NCBI RefSeq assembly: GCF_018991925.1
Contig: NW_024732384.1
Span: forward strand, 270,001-334,000
Source: Homarus americanus
Lineage: Eukaryota; Arthropoda; Malacostraca; Decapoda; Nephropidae
DNA: 64,000 nt
Reading direction: 5' to 3'
Shown: in pieces, positions 36,030 through 47,826 of the stretch
Layout: every line of letters begins with the position of its first letter
Position numbering within the stretch: the stretch's first letter is position 1
The notes under the pieces: model-generated
Told to the model about the DNA's origin: nothing
Databases searched by the model: none
What the model saw: only the letters and a program-made list of their open reading frames with translations
Position numbers and translations under genes: made by a program

Positions 36030-36366
36030 CCAATTAGAGTGCAGTGTGTTGGTAATCAGGTGGGACGCACTGGGTGTTTTGACCAATCAGGCGTGACGTA
36101 CGGTAGGTTAGAGCCTGGGCGTGTGGTTGTAGGCCAGCCAGTCATTGACCCAGTACACCAGGTAGGTACCCGCCCGTGATTGGCTCAGATATCCAGTACT
36201 CATCCATGATTGGCCCAAACACACAGGTACTCATATTTGATTGGTTCATATAACAAAAACACTCGTGATTATTGAACATCCAAGTTCTCTTAACATGATT
36301 GGTTCAGGCAGTCAAATAGCTACACGTCATTGGTCAAGGTTTTTATGGGCCACCGCTCCTGATTGG
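36030..36366. promoter_or_regulatory. Cluster of eight CCAAT/ATTGG boxes
   Basis: CCAAT at 36030 and 36083; ATTGG at 36179, 36209, 36240, 36298, 36329 and 36362. The surrounding words (TGATTGGYYCA..GTACTCAT) suggest a diverged tandem repeat of about 30-60 bp. CCAAT is the NF-Y core; whether any protein binds here is unknown, and no transcript start is recognised nearby. Confidence 0.45.
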
Positions 36367-36469
36367 TCAGAGAGGTTATGTGTCACCGGAAGTGTCGTAA
36401 TGTCATGGAATAATTTAGTGTTGTAATCAGGTGTGGGAAGTTGTGAAAGGTCGAAGGTCACCCGGGCGT

Positions 36470-36558
36470 CAGTCCTAGCGCAGCACAGTCTAGCACAGTC
36501 CTAGTGCAGCACAGTCCGAGTGCAGCACAGTCCTAGAACAGCACAGTCCTAGCGCAAC
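36470..36558. repeat. Short repeat, unit AGCACAGTCCTAGTGC
   Basis: About five units. Confidence 0.8.
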
Positions 36559-36559
36559 A

Positions 36560-36905
36560 CTACCACCGCCAACATTACCACTACACCAATACCATCACCA
36601 CCACACCAATACCATCACCACCACCACCACCCACCACCACCCCAACACCGCCACACCACCACCCCCCACCACACCACCACCACCCCCACCACACCACCAC
36701 CACACCACCACCCCCACCACCACACCACCACCCCCACCACCACACCACCACCCCCACCACCACACCACCACCCCCACCACCACACCACCACCCACCACCC
36801 TACCACCTACCACCACCCCACCACCACCACCCCACACACACCACCCCTACCCACCACCACACCACCACCACCCCTCCCACCCCTACCCCCACCCCCACAC
36901 CACCA
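36560..36905. repeat. CCA/CACC array
   Basis: (CACCACCACCCC)n with a regular 21-bp section CCACCACCACACCACCACCC (about 36705-36790). Confidence 0.9.
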
Positions 36906-36989
36906 CAACATGGGCGGAAATGTTAGGGTGGAAATGCGGAAGGAATGGTGAGTGCCCCCCACCCGCAACCTCCTCACCCCCCCTCTGAT

Positions 36990-36990
<1 letters not shown>

Positions 36991-37051
<61 letters not shown>

Positions 37052-37066
37052 CTCTCTCTCTCTCTG
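36991..37066. repeat. (CT)n microsatellite
   Basis: CT runs split by TTTTT. Confidence 0.95.
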
Positions 37067-37607
37067 TTTTTCTGTTGTGTTTTGTAGCTTTTGCGTCATG
37101 GCCATTCTTTTGCTTGAGAGAAAAAAATCCTGGCAACTTACCGTGTGTGTGTGCGCGTGCTAGTGAGTAGTAATACCCGTATACAGTGTGTGCCCGACAT
37201 ACATACACACTGACGCCTGGCTCCCTGCCCCCCCTCCTGACACCGAGCGGGCGGGAAAGGCGGATTGGACTGACGGAGAGAAAAATGAAGGCGGGTTTTA
37301 GTGGTGTTCTGTCTGGCGGAAGGTACATGTGTGGGGGGAAGGGTAAGGGAGAAGATAGGTAGGTAGATAGGTCGACTTGGCAACACCGCCTCCCTCCCTT
37401 ACCTCTCCCCCCTCTTCCTATTCTCCTCCCTCCTTACCTGCCCTATGTACCCACCCCACACACACCTGTTCCTCCTCCCTCCCTCTCCTCTTCATTCATT
37501 GGCCTCTCCTGACTCCTCCATCAACTATAGAGATGGAAAGTATGATGAATGAATACATATTTTTTTTTTTTTGATTTTTGTGGCAATTGGTGATGGCAGC
37601 TAGCTCA

Positions 37608-37640
<33 letters not shown>

Positions 37641-37730
37641 CAGGAGAGAGAAAGAGAGAGAGTGTGGCTTTCTAATTACTGGCTGTCGCTGTCACCTGAA
37701 GTTGCATTTTGGTTGCTCTCTCTCTCATAA

Positions 37731-38158
37731 GAACATAAGAAAATAAGGAGTCTGCAATAGGCCGGTTGACCTGTGCATGGCAGCTCCTGTCGAGAGTTAC
37801 TACCACTCTCTATCATCCATGAATCTATCCAGCGTTCCAGCACTTACTACAAAGTTGCTAAGCTTGTTCCTCGTCCACCACCCTATTTGTGAACCAGTTT
37901 CTTCCTATCTCCCTCCTAAACCTAAACTTATCAATTTAAATCCGTTGTTCCGAGTCTATGCTCGGATATTATAAGAACTTCATCTATATCCTTTATTGAT
38001 TCCTTTCACCCACTTAAATACTTCTATCATATCTCCCCGCACTCTTCGTCTTTCTAGGGAATGCAAGTTTAGTTTCTTTAACCTATCCTGATATGGAAGG
38101 TTTCTAAGTCCCGGAATCATTTTCGTCATTCTTCGCTGCACCGACTAGTGAATTGATA
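37731..38158 (-). mobile_element. CR1-like retrotransposon 3' end (family B)
   Basis: Reverse complement aligns with 49200-49641: the same stretch from CAGCGAAGAATGACGAAA through the final reading-frame remnants to a tail of repeated ATGTTCTT. The tandem 8-bp terminal motif (AAGAACATAAGAA on the plus strand at 37731) is typical of CR1/L2-type elements. Confidence 0.75.
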
Positions 38159-38689
38159 TCCATTCTCTCTCTCTCTCTCTCTCTCTCTCTGGGGTGTACA
38201 GGTGTGGGATAATGCTTAAGTGTATGTCGAAACTCGTAAGAAATTGACAGGTGGTGGGGGGGGGAGGTGTACCTACACATGTGAGGGGACTGTAGGTGTG
38301 TCTGTATGTGCACGTGTTGGGGATATTGTTTTGTAACCTCCATGTTAGGGGGGAGGTGTGTGCGAGTGTGCCGAGATGTGCAGAAATGTATACAGGTGTG
38401 TCATGTATAAATGAAGATAGAACAACTTAGTCACATATGAATAAAGTGAGTCATATATGAATGAAGTGAGTCACATATGACTGGCAATAGTCGGACCTAG
38501 GCAACACTGAATGAGTGTTGGGTGTGTGTGTGTGTGTGTGTGTGTTTTTTAAGGCCAGGGAGAGGTGTCTGGCAGGTGTGGTTGGTGTGTCGAGAGTGTC
38601 ATGTCAGCTCATTAGCATAATTACAGGTGTTGGGTGGGACGACCGTCACACTCACACACAAATGATGGTGAACCACCTGTGGGAGCCCT

Positions 38690-38862
38690 CCCTTACTACC
38701 CGGGGAAGCCCCTTCCCCTTAATGCCCCTGGGGGCCCGCCCTTACTGCCCCTGTGGGGTGCCCTTACTGCCCTGTGGGGCCGCCCTTACTGCCCCTGTGG
38801 GAGCCGCCCTTACTGCCCTGTGAGCCCCGCCCCTTACTGCCCCTGAGGGAGCCCCGCCCACA
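38690..38862. repeat. Tandem repeat, unit CCGCCCTTACTGCCCCTGTGGGAG
   Basis: About seven units of 20-25 bp. Confidence 0.88.
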
Positions 38863-38920
38863 GTCCTCCCCCAGGGGTTCACCACATCTCCAGGAGCCTT
38901 GACCTCTCTCCCGGGGGTAT

Positions 38921-39535
38921 GTCATGGTTTTGAGTGCAGATCGGCGGTAGTAAGAGTGGATTATATTATATAAAGATAATAACATGTCGTATTTCTTACC
39001 GTAGAGTTCGATACCTTCACACTGGTACTTACAGGGAGTTATGGCGTATCTACGCTGAAGTTCACTCCACCACTCGACATTCCATGATTTATACTTGATA
39101 AATGATGATTTAATGAATTCCATTAATTTCCAACATCCATCTAAGTTATTGGTTATACTTTGTCATAACCATCAGTCATTACCTTGAGTAATAATAAGAT
39201 AGGATCACAGGTACGGGCAGATAATTGCACTTACATTTATTTGTCAAGCTTCCATACAATGATTTACAATTTGCATGGATATGATTCACTCATTCACGCT
39301 GTAATAAAATTAATCTTCTAAAGAGAATTTTCAACTTGGGGACACATGTGGTTACTCTACTATGGGTGTGACTTAACAGAGCCTTAATTCTTCAAGTGAT
39401 ACATTTACTGCCAGCCTGGATTGCTCTTGTTGCAACCAGGCTTCCACACGTGATATTTCCACAGGGATAACAACCTGGGTTAACACGCTTAGTCTCGTGT
39501 CGACGACGGTACAGGGCGGAGTGGCGGTGGAGGAC
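38921..39535 (-). mobile_element. Unidentified dispersed element, copy 1 of an inverted pair
   Basis: Almost the full length aligns, reverse-complemented, with 60227-60853. On the minus strand it has an open stretch including MEFIKSSFIKYKSWNVEWWS, ELQRRYAITPCKYQCEGIEL, YGKK. No family is recognised, and no terminal inverted repeats or poly(A) tail were seen. The plus-strand 3' end includes CACAGGGATAACAACCTGGG. Confidence 0.7.
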
Positions 39536-39599
39536 TTTTCTAAACTCGGTAATTTTATGTTTTGTTATTTTCTTGTTATTGGTAGTTTCTTTGTTTATA

Positions 39600-39785
39600 T
39601 TTATTTTGTATTTCTTCTTGTTTTATTATTATTATTTTTTATTTTTTTTATTATTATTTTTATTATTTTTATTATTATTATTATTTTGTTTGTTTATTAT
39701 TATTTTTTTTTGTTATTTTTTTTTTTATTTTTATTATTATTGTTATTGTTTATATTGTCATTATTATTGCTGTTATTATTAACGT
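39600..39785. repeat. T-rich ATT/TTT tract
   Basis: TTATTATTTTT low complexity. Confidence 0.9.
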
Positions 39786-40032
39786 CTCTTTATCTTTGGG
39801 TATGTTGGGTGTCTGTCAGTCAGTCGAGGTACAAGTGACTGTAGGTATAGTGACCTTGTTTACCTACTGGTTGCCCCCCCCTCCTCTCTCTCTCTCATTC
39901 GTTCCAGTCTTTCTCCTTCTTTATCTCTCGTTGTTCTCTTTTCTCTACCTCAACCCTCATTTGAGTCCGCCTCTCACTTCTTCTTTCCTTGTCACTTTGA
40001 ATTTTAACCTTTAATTTCTCTTCCTTGCATTC

Positions 40033-40037
<5 letters not shown>

Positions 40038-40076
<39 letters not shown>
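40038..40076. repeat. (CT)n microsatellite
   Basis: Pure CT run. Polypyrimidine DNA continues to 40350. Confidence 0.95.
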
Positions 40077-40080
<4 letters not shown>

Positions 40081-40349
40081 CATTTTCTCGCATCTCCTTC
40101 TATTACCTCCTAATCCTTTTCTGATTGCATTTCCCTCTCTCCCTCTCCTTTTCTCCCCCTCTCCTTCAATCCCTTTCTTGTTCTCTCCTCTCTCCTTCCT
40201 TTACTCTTTCTCTCCTCATCCTCTCTTTCCTCCCTCTCTTTTCCCTCTCTATCTTTCCTCTCCTTTCCATTTCTCTCCCCGCCATTCCTGTCTCCTTGAG
40301 CAAATATTCCGAGAACTTTTGTCTTTCTGTTTCATTAGTGTTCCTCCCT

Positions 40350-40673
40350 CCTCTTAGCCCTCTCTCCCTCCCTCCCTCCCTCCCCTTAGCCCTCTCTCCC
40401 TCCTTCTTAGCCCTCCCTCCCTCCTCCTCCCTCTCTCTTAGGCCCTCTCCTCTTAGCCTCCCTCCCTCTCTCTCTCTTAGGCCTCTCCCTCTTAGCCCTC
40501 CCTCCCTCTCTCCTCTTAGCCCCTCCCCTCCCTCCTCCCTCCCTCCCTCTTAGCCCTCCCTCCTCCCTCCCTCCCTCCCTCCTCCCTCCCTCCCTCCCTC
40601 CCCTCCCTCCTCCCCTCCTCCCTCTTAGCCCTCCCTCCTCCCTCCCTCCCTCTCTCTTAGCCATCTCTCCTCT
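40350..40673. repeat. CTCCCTCCTCTTAGCC minisatellite, left part
   Basis: Units of CCTCCCTCC joined by TCTTAGCC or TCTTAGGCC. It resumes at 41497 after the CR1-like insertion. Confidence 0.88.
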
Positions 40674-41496
40674 TGTTTTTATATACATAAACGACATAGA
40701 TATCGGCATAGACAGCAACATAAGTAAATTTGCTGATGACACTAAAATAGGACGTGTTATTAAAACTGGGGGACTCGCAAAACTACAGGAAGTTAAACAA
40801 ATTTTTCGAATGGTCTGAAAATGGCAGATGAAATTCAATGTCGACAAATGTAAAGTAATATAGGAGATGTAAACAAACCAGATCCGATGAACAACGTGCC
40901 ATGAATGACTGGAGAGAGATTTGGAGTAATGATAGACCTGCAGTAAACAATGTTTTTGCTCGTAACAGGCTAATAAAGTATGGTTCATCAAGGAGTGTTA
41001 GTTAGACTGCAGTCTCCTAAGTATCTTGCTCTTGAGACCCACCTGATTACGCAGTCGTTTGGTACCGTATTCAGAATGGATATAGATCCTGAAAATTCAG
41101 AGGAGAATGGCAAGATAATCGGGCATTAGGAACTGAGTTAGAGAGTTAAAGCACTTTGCATCTTGAGGAGTAGAGCGAGGGGCGCCTGGGTGTATAAGTG
41201 GAAGGCAGGGCTAAACAAAGGGACATTATAAAGGTACTCAAATTATCAACCAGGAGCGAACTCGTAACAATGGTTTTAAATTAGACAAATTTAGATTTAG
41301 GCGTGAAATAGGTAAACACTGGTTTGGAAACAGGTGTGGATGAATGGAACAAGTTACCAAAATCATCATTCTCGAATACGCTGAATTGCTTCAAACATAG
41401 GTTGATGCTCATATGAGCAATAGGGTTGGTTGTAAACGGACTGCCCAGTATGCTAATAGGCCCTGCAGTTTCCTCCATTCTTATGTTCTATGTTCT
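40674..41496 (+). pseudogene. CR1-like RT fragment inserted in a pyrimidine minisatellite (family B)
   Basis: Begins in the RT domain: LYINDIDIGIDSNISKFADD, where FADD is the catalytic box, then TKIGRVIKTGGLAKLQE and KWQMKFNVDKCKVI. It is broken by a frameshift (about 40816) and stops. The end decodes with gaps to VDEWNKLPKSSFSNTLNCFK and RLMLI, the usual C-terminus. The 3' tail is TTATGTTCTATGTTCT. The same CTCCCTCTTAGCC minisatellite flanks both sides, so the element inserted into an existing array. Confidence 0.8.
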
Positions 41497-41776
41497 TAGC
41501 CCTCCTCCTCCTCTCTCTCTCTCTCTTAGGCCTCCTCCTCTTAGCCCTCCTCCTCCCTCCCTCTCTCTCTCTCTTAGGCCTCTCTCCTCTTGGCCTCCTC
41601 CCTCCCTCTCTCTCTCTCTCTTAGGCCTCCCTCCTCCCCTCCTCCCTCTCTCTTAGGCCTCTCTCCCTCTTAGCCCTCCCTCCTCCTCACCCTCCCTCCC
41701 TCTTAGCCATCTCTCCCTCTTAGCCCTCCCTCTCTCCTCTCTCCCTCCCTCCTCCCTCCCTCCCTCCCTCCCTCCC
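41497..41776. repeat. CTCCCTCCTCTTAGCC minisatellite, right part
   Basis: Same unit as 40350-40673, resuming at TTAGCCCTCCTCCTCC. Confidence 0.88.
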
Positions 41777-41821
41777 CTAGCCACCCCTGTCCTGACCAGC
41801 TCATCCTATAACCACCTTTTG

Positions 41822-41852
41822 GTAACCTAACCTAACCTAACCTAACCTAACC
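41822..41852. repeat. (CCTAA)n tract
   Basis: Five to six CCTAA units. Confidence 0.9.
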
Positions 41853-41884
41853 TTGCTCCTGAAGATCTTGGTTCAGCTGTTTTC

Positions 41885-42400
41885 TTGACCCTCCTTTCTC
41901 TCCTTCTCTATTCTCCCTCCCTCCCTCATTCTCTCCCTTTCCTCTCCTCGCTGCAACTTATTCCTTCTCTCCTTTTCCTCCTCCTCCTTCCTTCTTTCCT
42001 CCTTTTATACATCTTCCTCCTCTTCTTCCTTCCTCTTCCTTCCTCCTCTTCCTTCCTTCCTTCCTGCCTTCCTTCCTTCCCTTGGGTAGCAACAACCACC
42101 GGGAGGGAAGGAGGGGGGAGGGGGGGGGTGAGGGGCACCTCCCTTGAGCAGTCAATGTTGGGGTGGCTTCCTCCCCTCCCTCCCTCCCTTAGCTCCCTGC
42201 TGCTGTTTCTTCTCCCTTCTCTCCCATTTTTTTCTTTCTCCCCTTCTTTCTCCTCCGTTTTCCTCCTCATCTTCTTCTTCTCCCCTCCTTCTCTTCCCTC
42301 ATTCTTTTCTCCTCCTCCTCCTTCCGCTTTTCGTCCTCTTTCCTCTCAACCCCGTCCTTCTCTCCGCCCTCTCTCTCTCTTTTTTCTTTCTTCTCTTGTC
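41885..42400. repeat. Pyrimidine-rich low complexity
   Basis: TTCCTCC-type DNA with one G-rich island at about 42098-42140. Open frames are compositional. Confidence 0.75.
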
Positions 42401-42650
42401 ATCTCAGCTAGGCCACGCGGCGGAGAGAAGAGAGAGAAACTACTAACAGGTACTCAACGGGACGTGAGTTTGATCTTAATTGTCTTGTTGTCTTAGTGAC
42501 CTGCCCGGCCTGGTCCTCTCTTGAGTCTCACTTGTTTTGTCTTTAGTCTGATTTCTTGTTGCTTATGTTTATTTATTGTCGGTCTAGTTGTTTTGTCTTT
42601 AATCAGGCTTTGTTGTTTTTGTTTTACACTGCTGTTGTCCAATAAAAAAG

Positions 42651-42653
<3 letters not shown>

Positions 42654-42733
<80 letters not shown>
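42654..42733. repeat. (GT)n microsatellite
   Basis: Pure GT run. Confidence 0.96.
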
Positions 42734-42734
<1 letters not shown>

Positions 42735-43028
42735 CGCGCGCGCCTCGTCATACCTGATGCAGCCGCCTTTTGGTGTTCCTCTCTTAATACCGACCTCCTC
42801 CCCTACCTCTCCTCTCACCTCCCTCCCTCCTCCTCTCCTTCCCTTTCCTCCCTTCCCTCCCCTCCCCTCCCCTCCCTCCCCTCCCCTCCCCTCCTAGGCT
42901 CTCCTCAAATATGACTTCAATGTTTCTCTCTTGCCTGTTCACGCCCACTGGCTCACTACTCATCCATGACAGGCCACGCCCATACACCTCCCCACACGCC
43001 CACGCACCTAAACACACCTGGGCCTGAG

Positions 43029-43033
<5 letters not shown>

Positions 43034-43067
<34 letters not shown>

Positions 43068-43212
43068 CCACTACTATTACCCCGCAGGAAGGAACAAGAT
43101 TAGATTGTCAACATACGTTTCATATCACTATCACCACCACTATCACCACCACTACCACCACCACCACTACCACCACCACTACCACCATCACCACCACAAC
43201 CACCACCACCGC
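43034..43212. repeat. (CA)n and CCA repeats
   Basis: CA at about 43034-43067, (ACCACC) at about 43127-43212. Confidence 0.9.
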
Positions 43213-43328
43213 AGCTGCCAGGTGTATCAGCCACGTGACTAACATGATAAAAATGAACACAAAAAATAATCTATCTTTTATCGACATGAACTTCCGGTGA
43301 CGAAAGATTAAACGACCCAACCGACATG

Positions 43329-43330
<2 letters not shown>

Positions 43331-43368
<38 letters not shown>
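43331..43368. repeat. (GT)n microsatellite
   Basis: Pure GT run; purine-rich GGGAGG DNA follows to 43640. Confidence 0.93.
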
Positions 43369-43371
<3 letters not shown>

Positions 43372-44113
43372 TCTGAGAAAGACATAGGAGTCCCTGGCGC
43401 GTGTTGGGGCGTCGTCTGATGGAGGTGTGTGAGGGAAGGGAGGAGAGGAGGTAGGGAAGGAGAGGGAGGGAGGGAGGAGAAGAGAGAGAGATCAGTGGGA
43501 GGGGAGGGAGGAGGAGGAGGGGTGTGTTTTGGGGCGTGGGTGGATAGGCAGACGGGAAGAACGGGTGAGGGAGGGAGATGTGGGTATTTGCCGGAAAGGG
43601 AGGGTGGGGGGGGTAACGGCTGAGGGGGGGAGATGCTTAGAAAGGGAGGAGATGCGTGTGTGTGTGTGACTATTGTGATCACCCCAGACCGGCCACGTGG
43701 TCCAGTGTAACACACACACACACACACTGTCTCCCTCTCACCTCCCTGCCATGATGCTTCTCTCCTCCCTCTCTCCTCCCTCCTCTCTCTCTCTCGGTGT
43801 CTCTCCCCTTCTCTCTGTCTCTCTCCTACCCCCATATGCTTATTGAGGGAAGGTGAGGAATGGGGGTGGGGGAGGGAGTACCTGGCTGTGATCCCTTGTA
43901 ATGATTCTCTCTCTCTCTCTCTCTCTCTCTTTTCCTTGTGTCTCATTTCCTCATCTTCCCCCTCTCCCCTTCTCCTTCCCAGTCAAGCATTCCCTTCTTC
44001 TTATATCCTTCATTCCTTCTTCTTCATCTCCCTAAATTTCTGAATGGGTGGGGGGTGTGGTATTGTGGGTGTGGCCTCCAGACAGACTTTGGTACTCCAG
44101 CTTTAATAGGGTG

Positions 44114-44159
44114 CTCCTCCTCCTCCTCCTCCTCCTCCTCCTCCTCCTCCTCCTCCTCC

Positions 44160-44191
<32 letters not shown>

Positions 44192-44200
44192 CTCTCTCCT
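44114..44200. repeat. (TCC)n microsatellite
   Basis: About 20 pure TCC units, then TTC-mixed. Confidence 0.95.
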
Positions 44201-44439
44201 TTCTCCTACTACTTTCACCTGCTAATAATTTCTCTGCTGCTGGTAGTAGTAGTAGTAGTAGGACCCATTTCCACACTGTTATAGTTTGGTCACCGTCAAC
44301 GTGTGGGTGAAAATGGACAAATTGTGGGTCGGTGATGGTGTGGGTAGATGGTGTGGGTAGTGAGGTGTGGGTAGGTTGGGGGGTATATGCAGGTGGTTAA
44401 CTAATTGATAGGCAGGTAGTGTGGGGGTTATGACCTCTT

Positions 44440-44470
<31 letters not shown>

Positions 44471-44624
44471 CCAATCACCTCAGTATAGTGTTTACGTTTC
44501 CTTTACTAATCACCACCATGCCAATTACCAAATCACGGCGTCCCCATAACGATTTAAAGATGGCTGTTACATTTACCAATCTCAACTCACATCACCGTCC
44601 ACACACACTCATTGGAGATGGTTA

Positions 44625-44835
44625 GGTGGGTAGTTAGGTGGTGGGGTAGTTAGTTAGGTGGTGGGGTAGTTAGTTAGGTGGTGGGGTAGTTAGTTAGGTG
44701 GTGGGGTAGTTAGGTAGGTGGGGGTTAGGGGTGTGGGGTAGTTAGTTGGGTGATTGGGGTGGTTAGTTGGGTGTGGTGGGGTAGTTAGGGTTGGGTGGTG
44801 GGGTAGTTAGTTAGGTGGTGGGGTAGTTAGCTAGG
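44625..44835. repeat. 20-bp minisatellite, unit GGTGGTGGGGTAGTTAGTTA
   Basis: About ten units; four in the middle are perfect. Confidence 0.9.
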
Positions 44836-45289
44836 TTGAGACACTATTTAGAAGTAGGTAGTTAGCTATTGATGCCAACTAGCTGTGACGTGGTTTAAAG
44901 ATGGGGGTGGTTTGGTGGTTCAGTCAACTTCCTGGTGATTTCGTAACTGCCGGTAGTTAAGTGGTTGGGTAGTTTGGCACTGGTATAATAACATCATAAG
45001 TGATTCTGTGGGTAGTTAAGTGATTGTAAGTAATGTTAAGTACCGGGTCAGGGAGGGTCAGGTAGGGTCAGGGATACTTTTGTAAGTGTCCAGTTATTCG
45101 GCATGTTGTTAAGTGGAAAGTGGAGTGTGTGTGGGTGGTGGTGAGTGTTTGTAAGTGTGCGTTTCTTTGTCGTGTTGTGGTGTGGCCGGCGCGTGGTACA
45201 TGTGTGTGTGTGTGTGTGTGTGTAGCAGTGATGCCAGACACCCGGGAGAAGGCGAGGCGAGGCGAGGCGGGGTTCACAGTGTCGATCGC

Positions 45290-45515
45290 CTGTTTTATCC
45301 TTGGCGATTGATTTTTTCACATTGGCGAATAAATTACAAGGTTTGGCGATTTTTTTTTTAATTTTGGCGAATAAGGGTAATATCTGGTGATTGTTTTTCT
45401 CAATTGGCGAAAAAAAATGAAGCTTGAATTTTGTCATGTTGGCGATGGGATACAATATTTGGCGATTTTTTTTTGTGTGTGTAATTTTGGCGACATATAT
45501 AATTGTTTCGCGATA
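45290..45515. repeat. Degenerate repeat of TTGGCGA(T/A) blocks in AT-rich DNA
   Basis: Seven TTGGCGA occurrences, including a TTTGGCGATTTTTTTT form seen twice, spaced about 20-35 bp. Confidence 0.7.
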
Positions 45516-45827
45516 TTTAGTTTGGAAGGTGAAGTTATGCTAATTAGGTTAGAACAGAGGTTAAGTTAGGTTAGGTTAGTAGTTTGTGATGAGGAAGGGG
45601 GTGGGAGAAAGGTGGAGGAAGAGGAGAAAGGGAGAGGAGTAGGAAGATGATGTGAAGAATAGGTGGATAAGCAGAGGAAGGTAGAGATGGGGGAGGGAGG
45701 AGGAGAAACAGCGGAAGACAAGAAACCGGAAGAAGAAGAGGGAGGAGGAGGGAGGGAGGAGAAGTCAATCGCCACCACCACCACCATCATCCTGCTGTTG
45801 CTAGGGACGCGTTGCCAGGGGCACCAA

Positions 45828-46100
45828 AGTGACACCCCCACCGCACTCCACCCACCCCCACTGCACCCCACCCACCCCACTGCACCCCACCCACCCCCAC
45901 TGCACCCACCCTCCCACCGACTGCACCCCACTGCGACCCACCACCGCACCCCACCCACCCCACCGCCCCACCCACCCCACCGCACCCCACCCACCCCCAC
46001 CGCACCCCATCCACCCCCACCGCACCCACCACCCCCACGCACCACCCACCCCACGCACCCACCCACCCCCACTGCACCCCACCACCCCCACTGCACCCTT
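45828..46100. repeat. CACCCCACTGCACCCCACC array
   Basis: Units of 16-19 bp; C-rich strand asymmetry. Confidence 0.88.
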
Positions 46101-46497
46101 CTTCTCCCTCTTCCCCATCCTCTTCCACATCTCTCCTTATATTCTCTTCCCACACCTTTGTCCCTCTTCCTCCCCGACCCACCCACCTCCACACTCACCC
46201 ACCCACGCCCAGTACGGTGGTGTTTCCTCCCTGCAGCATCAGCAGTGTGTAGTGATCACAGCCGTCGGCCTCCGGGTGTGTGTGTGTCTCTGGGCTCGGT
46301 TAATGGGGGCGGGGCGGGTGAGGAGAGGGGCGGGGCAGGTGAAGAGAGAGGGCAGCAGGTGAGAGAAGAGTAGATGGGAGAGAGGTTTTGCATTTTATTT
46401 GGATTTTGTCTCGTGCGGGGGCTTTTTAATTGGGCACCCTCTTGCATCCTGTGAGGGGCCAGAGCTGTGGCAGGACTTTGGAGATTATCCTTCAGGT

Positions 46498-47826
46498 CAC
46501 CACACCCCCTCCTCCCTCACCCCCACCCCCTCCCCACCCCTCTTCCCCACCCCCTCTTCCCCACCCCTCTTCCCCGCCCCCTCTTCCCCACCCCTTCTTC
46601 CCCACCCCCCACTCTCTCCTCCCTCACCTCCATCATCCCTCCTCCCTCATCCCCTCCTCCCTCACCCCTCCTCCCTCACCCCTCCTCCCTCACCCCTCCT
46701 CCCTCACCCCCTCCTCCCTCACCCCTCCTCCCTCACCCCCTCCTCCTCACCCCCTCCTCCCTCACCCCCCTCCTCCCTCACCCCTCCTCCCTCACCCCCC
46801 TCCTCCCTCACCCCCTCCTCCCTCACCCCTCTTCCCTCACCCCTCTTCCCTCACCCTTCTTCCCTCACCCCTCTTCCCTCACCCCTCTTCCCTCACCCCT
46901 CTTCCCTCACCCTCCTCCCTCCCCCCTCTTCCCTCACACCCCCTCCTCCTCACCCCCTCCTCCCTCACCCCCTCTTCCCTCACCCCCCCTCTTCCCTCAC
47001 CCCCTCTTCCCTCACCCCCTCTTCCCTCACCCCTCCTCCCTCACCCCCTCCTCCCTCACCCCCTCCTCCCTCTCACCCCTCCTCCCTCACCCCTCCTCCC
47101 TCACCCCCTCCTCCCTCACCCCTCCTCCCTCACCCCTCCTCCCTCACCTCACCCTCCACCCTCCTCCCTCACCCCCTCCTCCCTCACCCCCTCCTCCCTC
47201 ACCCCCCTCTTCCCTCCCCTCCTCCCTCCCCACCCCCTCTCCCCTCACCCCTCCTCCCTCACCCCCCTCCTCCCTCACCCCCCTCCTCCCTCACCCCCTC
47301 CTCCCTCACCCCTCCTCCCTCACCCCTCCTCCCTCACCCCTCCTCCCTCACCCCCTCCTCCCTCACCCCTCCTCCCTCACCCTCCTCCCTCACCCCTCCT
47401 CCTCCCCCCTCTTCCCTCACCCCCCTCCTCCCTCCACCCCCTCCTCCCTCACCCCTCTCCCTCACCCCTCTTCCCCTCACCCCCTCTCCCCCTCCCCTCT
47501 CCCTCCCCCCCCTCTTCCCTCACCCCTCCTCACCCCCTCCTCCCTCACCCCTCTCACCCCTCCTCCCTCACCCCTCCTCCCTCACCCCCTCCTCCCTCAC
47601 CCCCTCCCCTCACCCCCCTCCTCCCTCACCCCCTCCTCCCTCACCCCCTCCTCCCTCACCCCTCCTCCCTCCACCCCCTCCTCCCTCACCCCCTCCTCCC
47701 TCACCCCTCCTCCTCACCCCCTCCTCCCTCACCCCCTCTCCCTCACCCCCTCCTCCCTCACCCCCTCTTCCCTCTCACCCCCTCCTCCCTCACCCCCTCC
47801 TCCCTCACCCCCCCCTCCTCCTCGAC
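46498..47826. repeat. 1.3-kb pyrimidine-rich minisatellite, unit CTCCTCCCTCACCCC
   Basis: About 80 copies of a 15-17 bp unit with C-run length variation and CTTCC variants. The plus strand has essentially no G. All three plus-strand frames are open for 460-500 codons (Pro/Ser/Leu/His), a compositional artefact. Confidence 0.92.

Noticed and set aside
39440..39500. rRNA-like motif ACAGGGATAACA
   Set aside because: Only a short word match; the neighbouring sequence does not fit large-subunit rRNA and belongs to a dispersed repeat.
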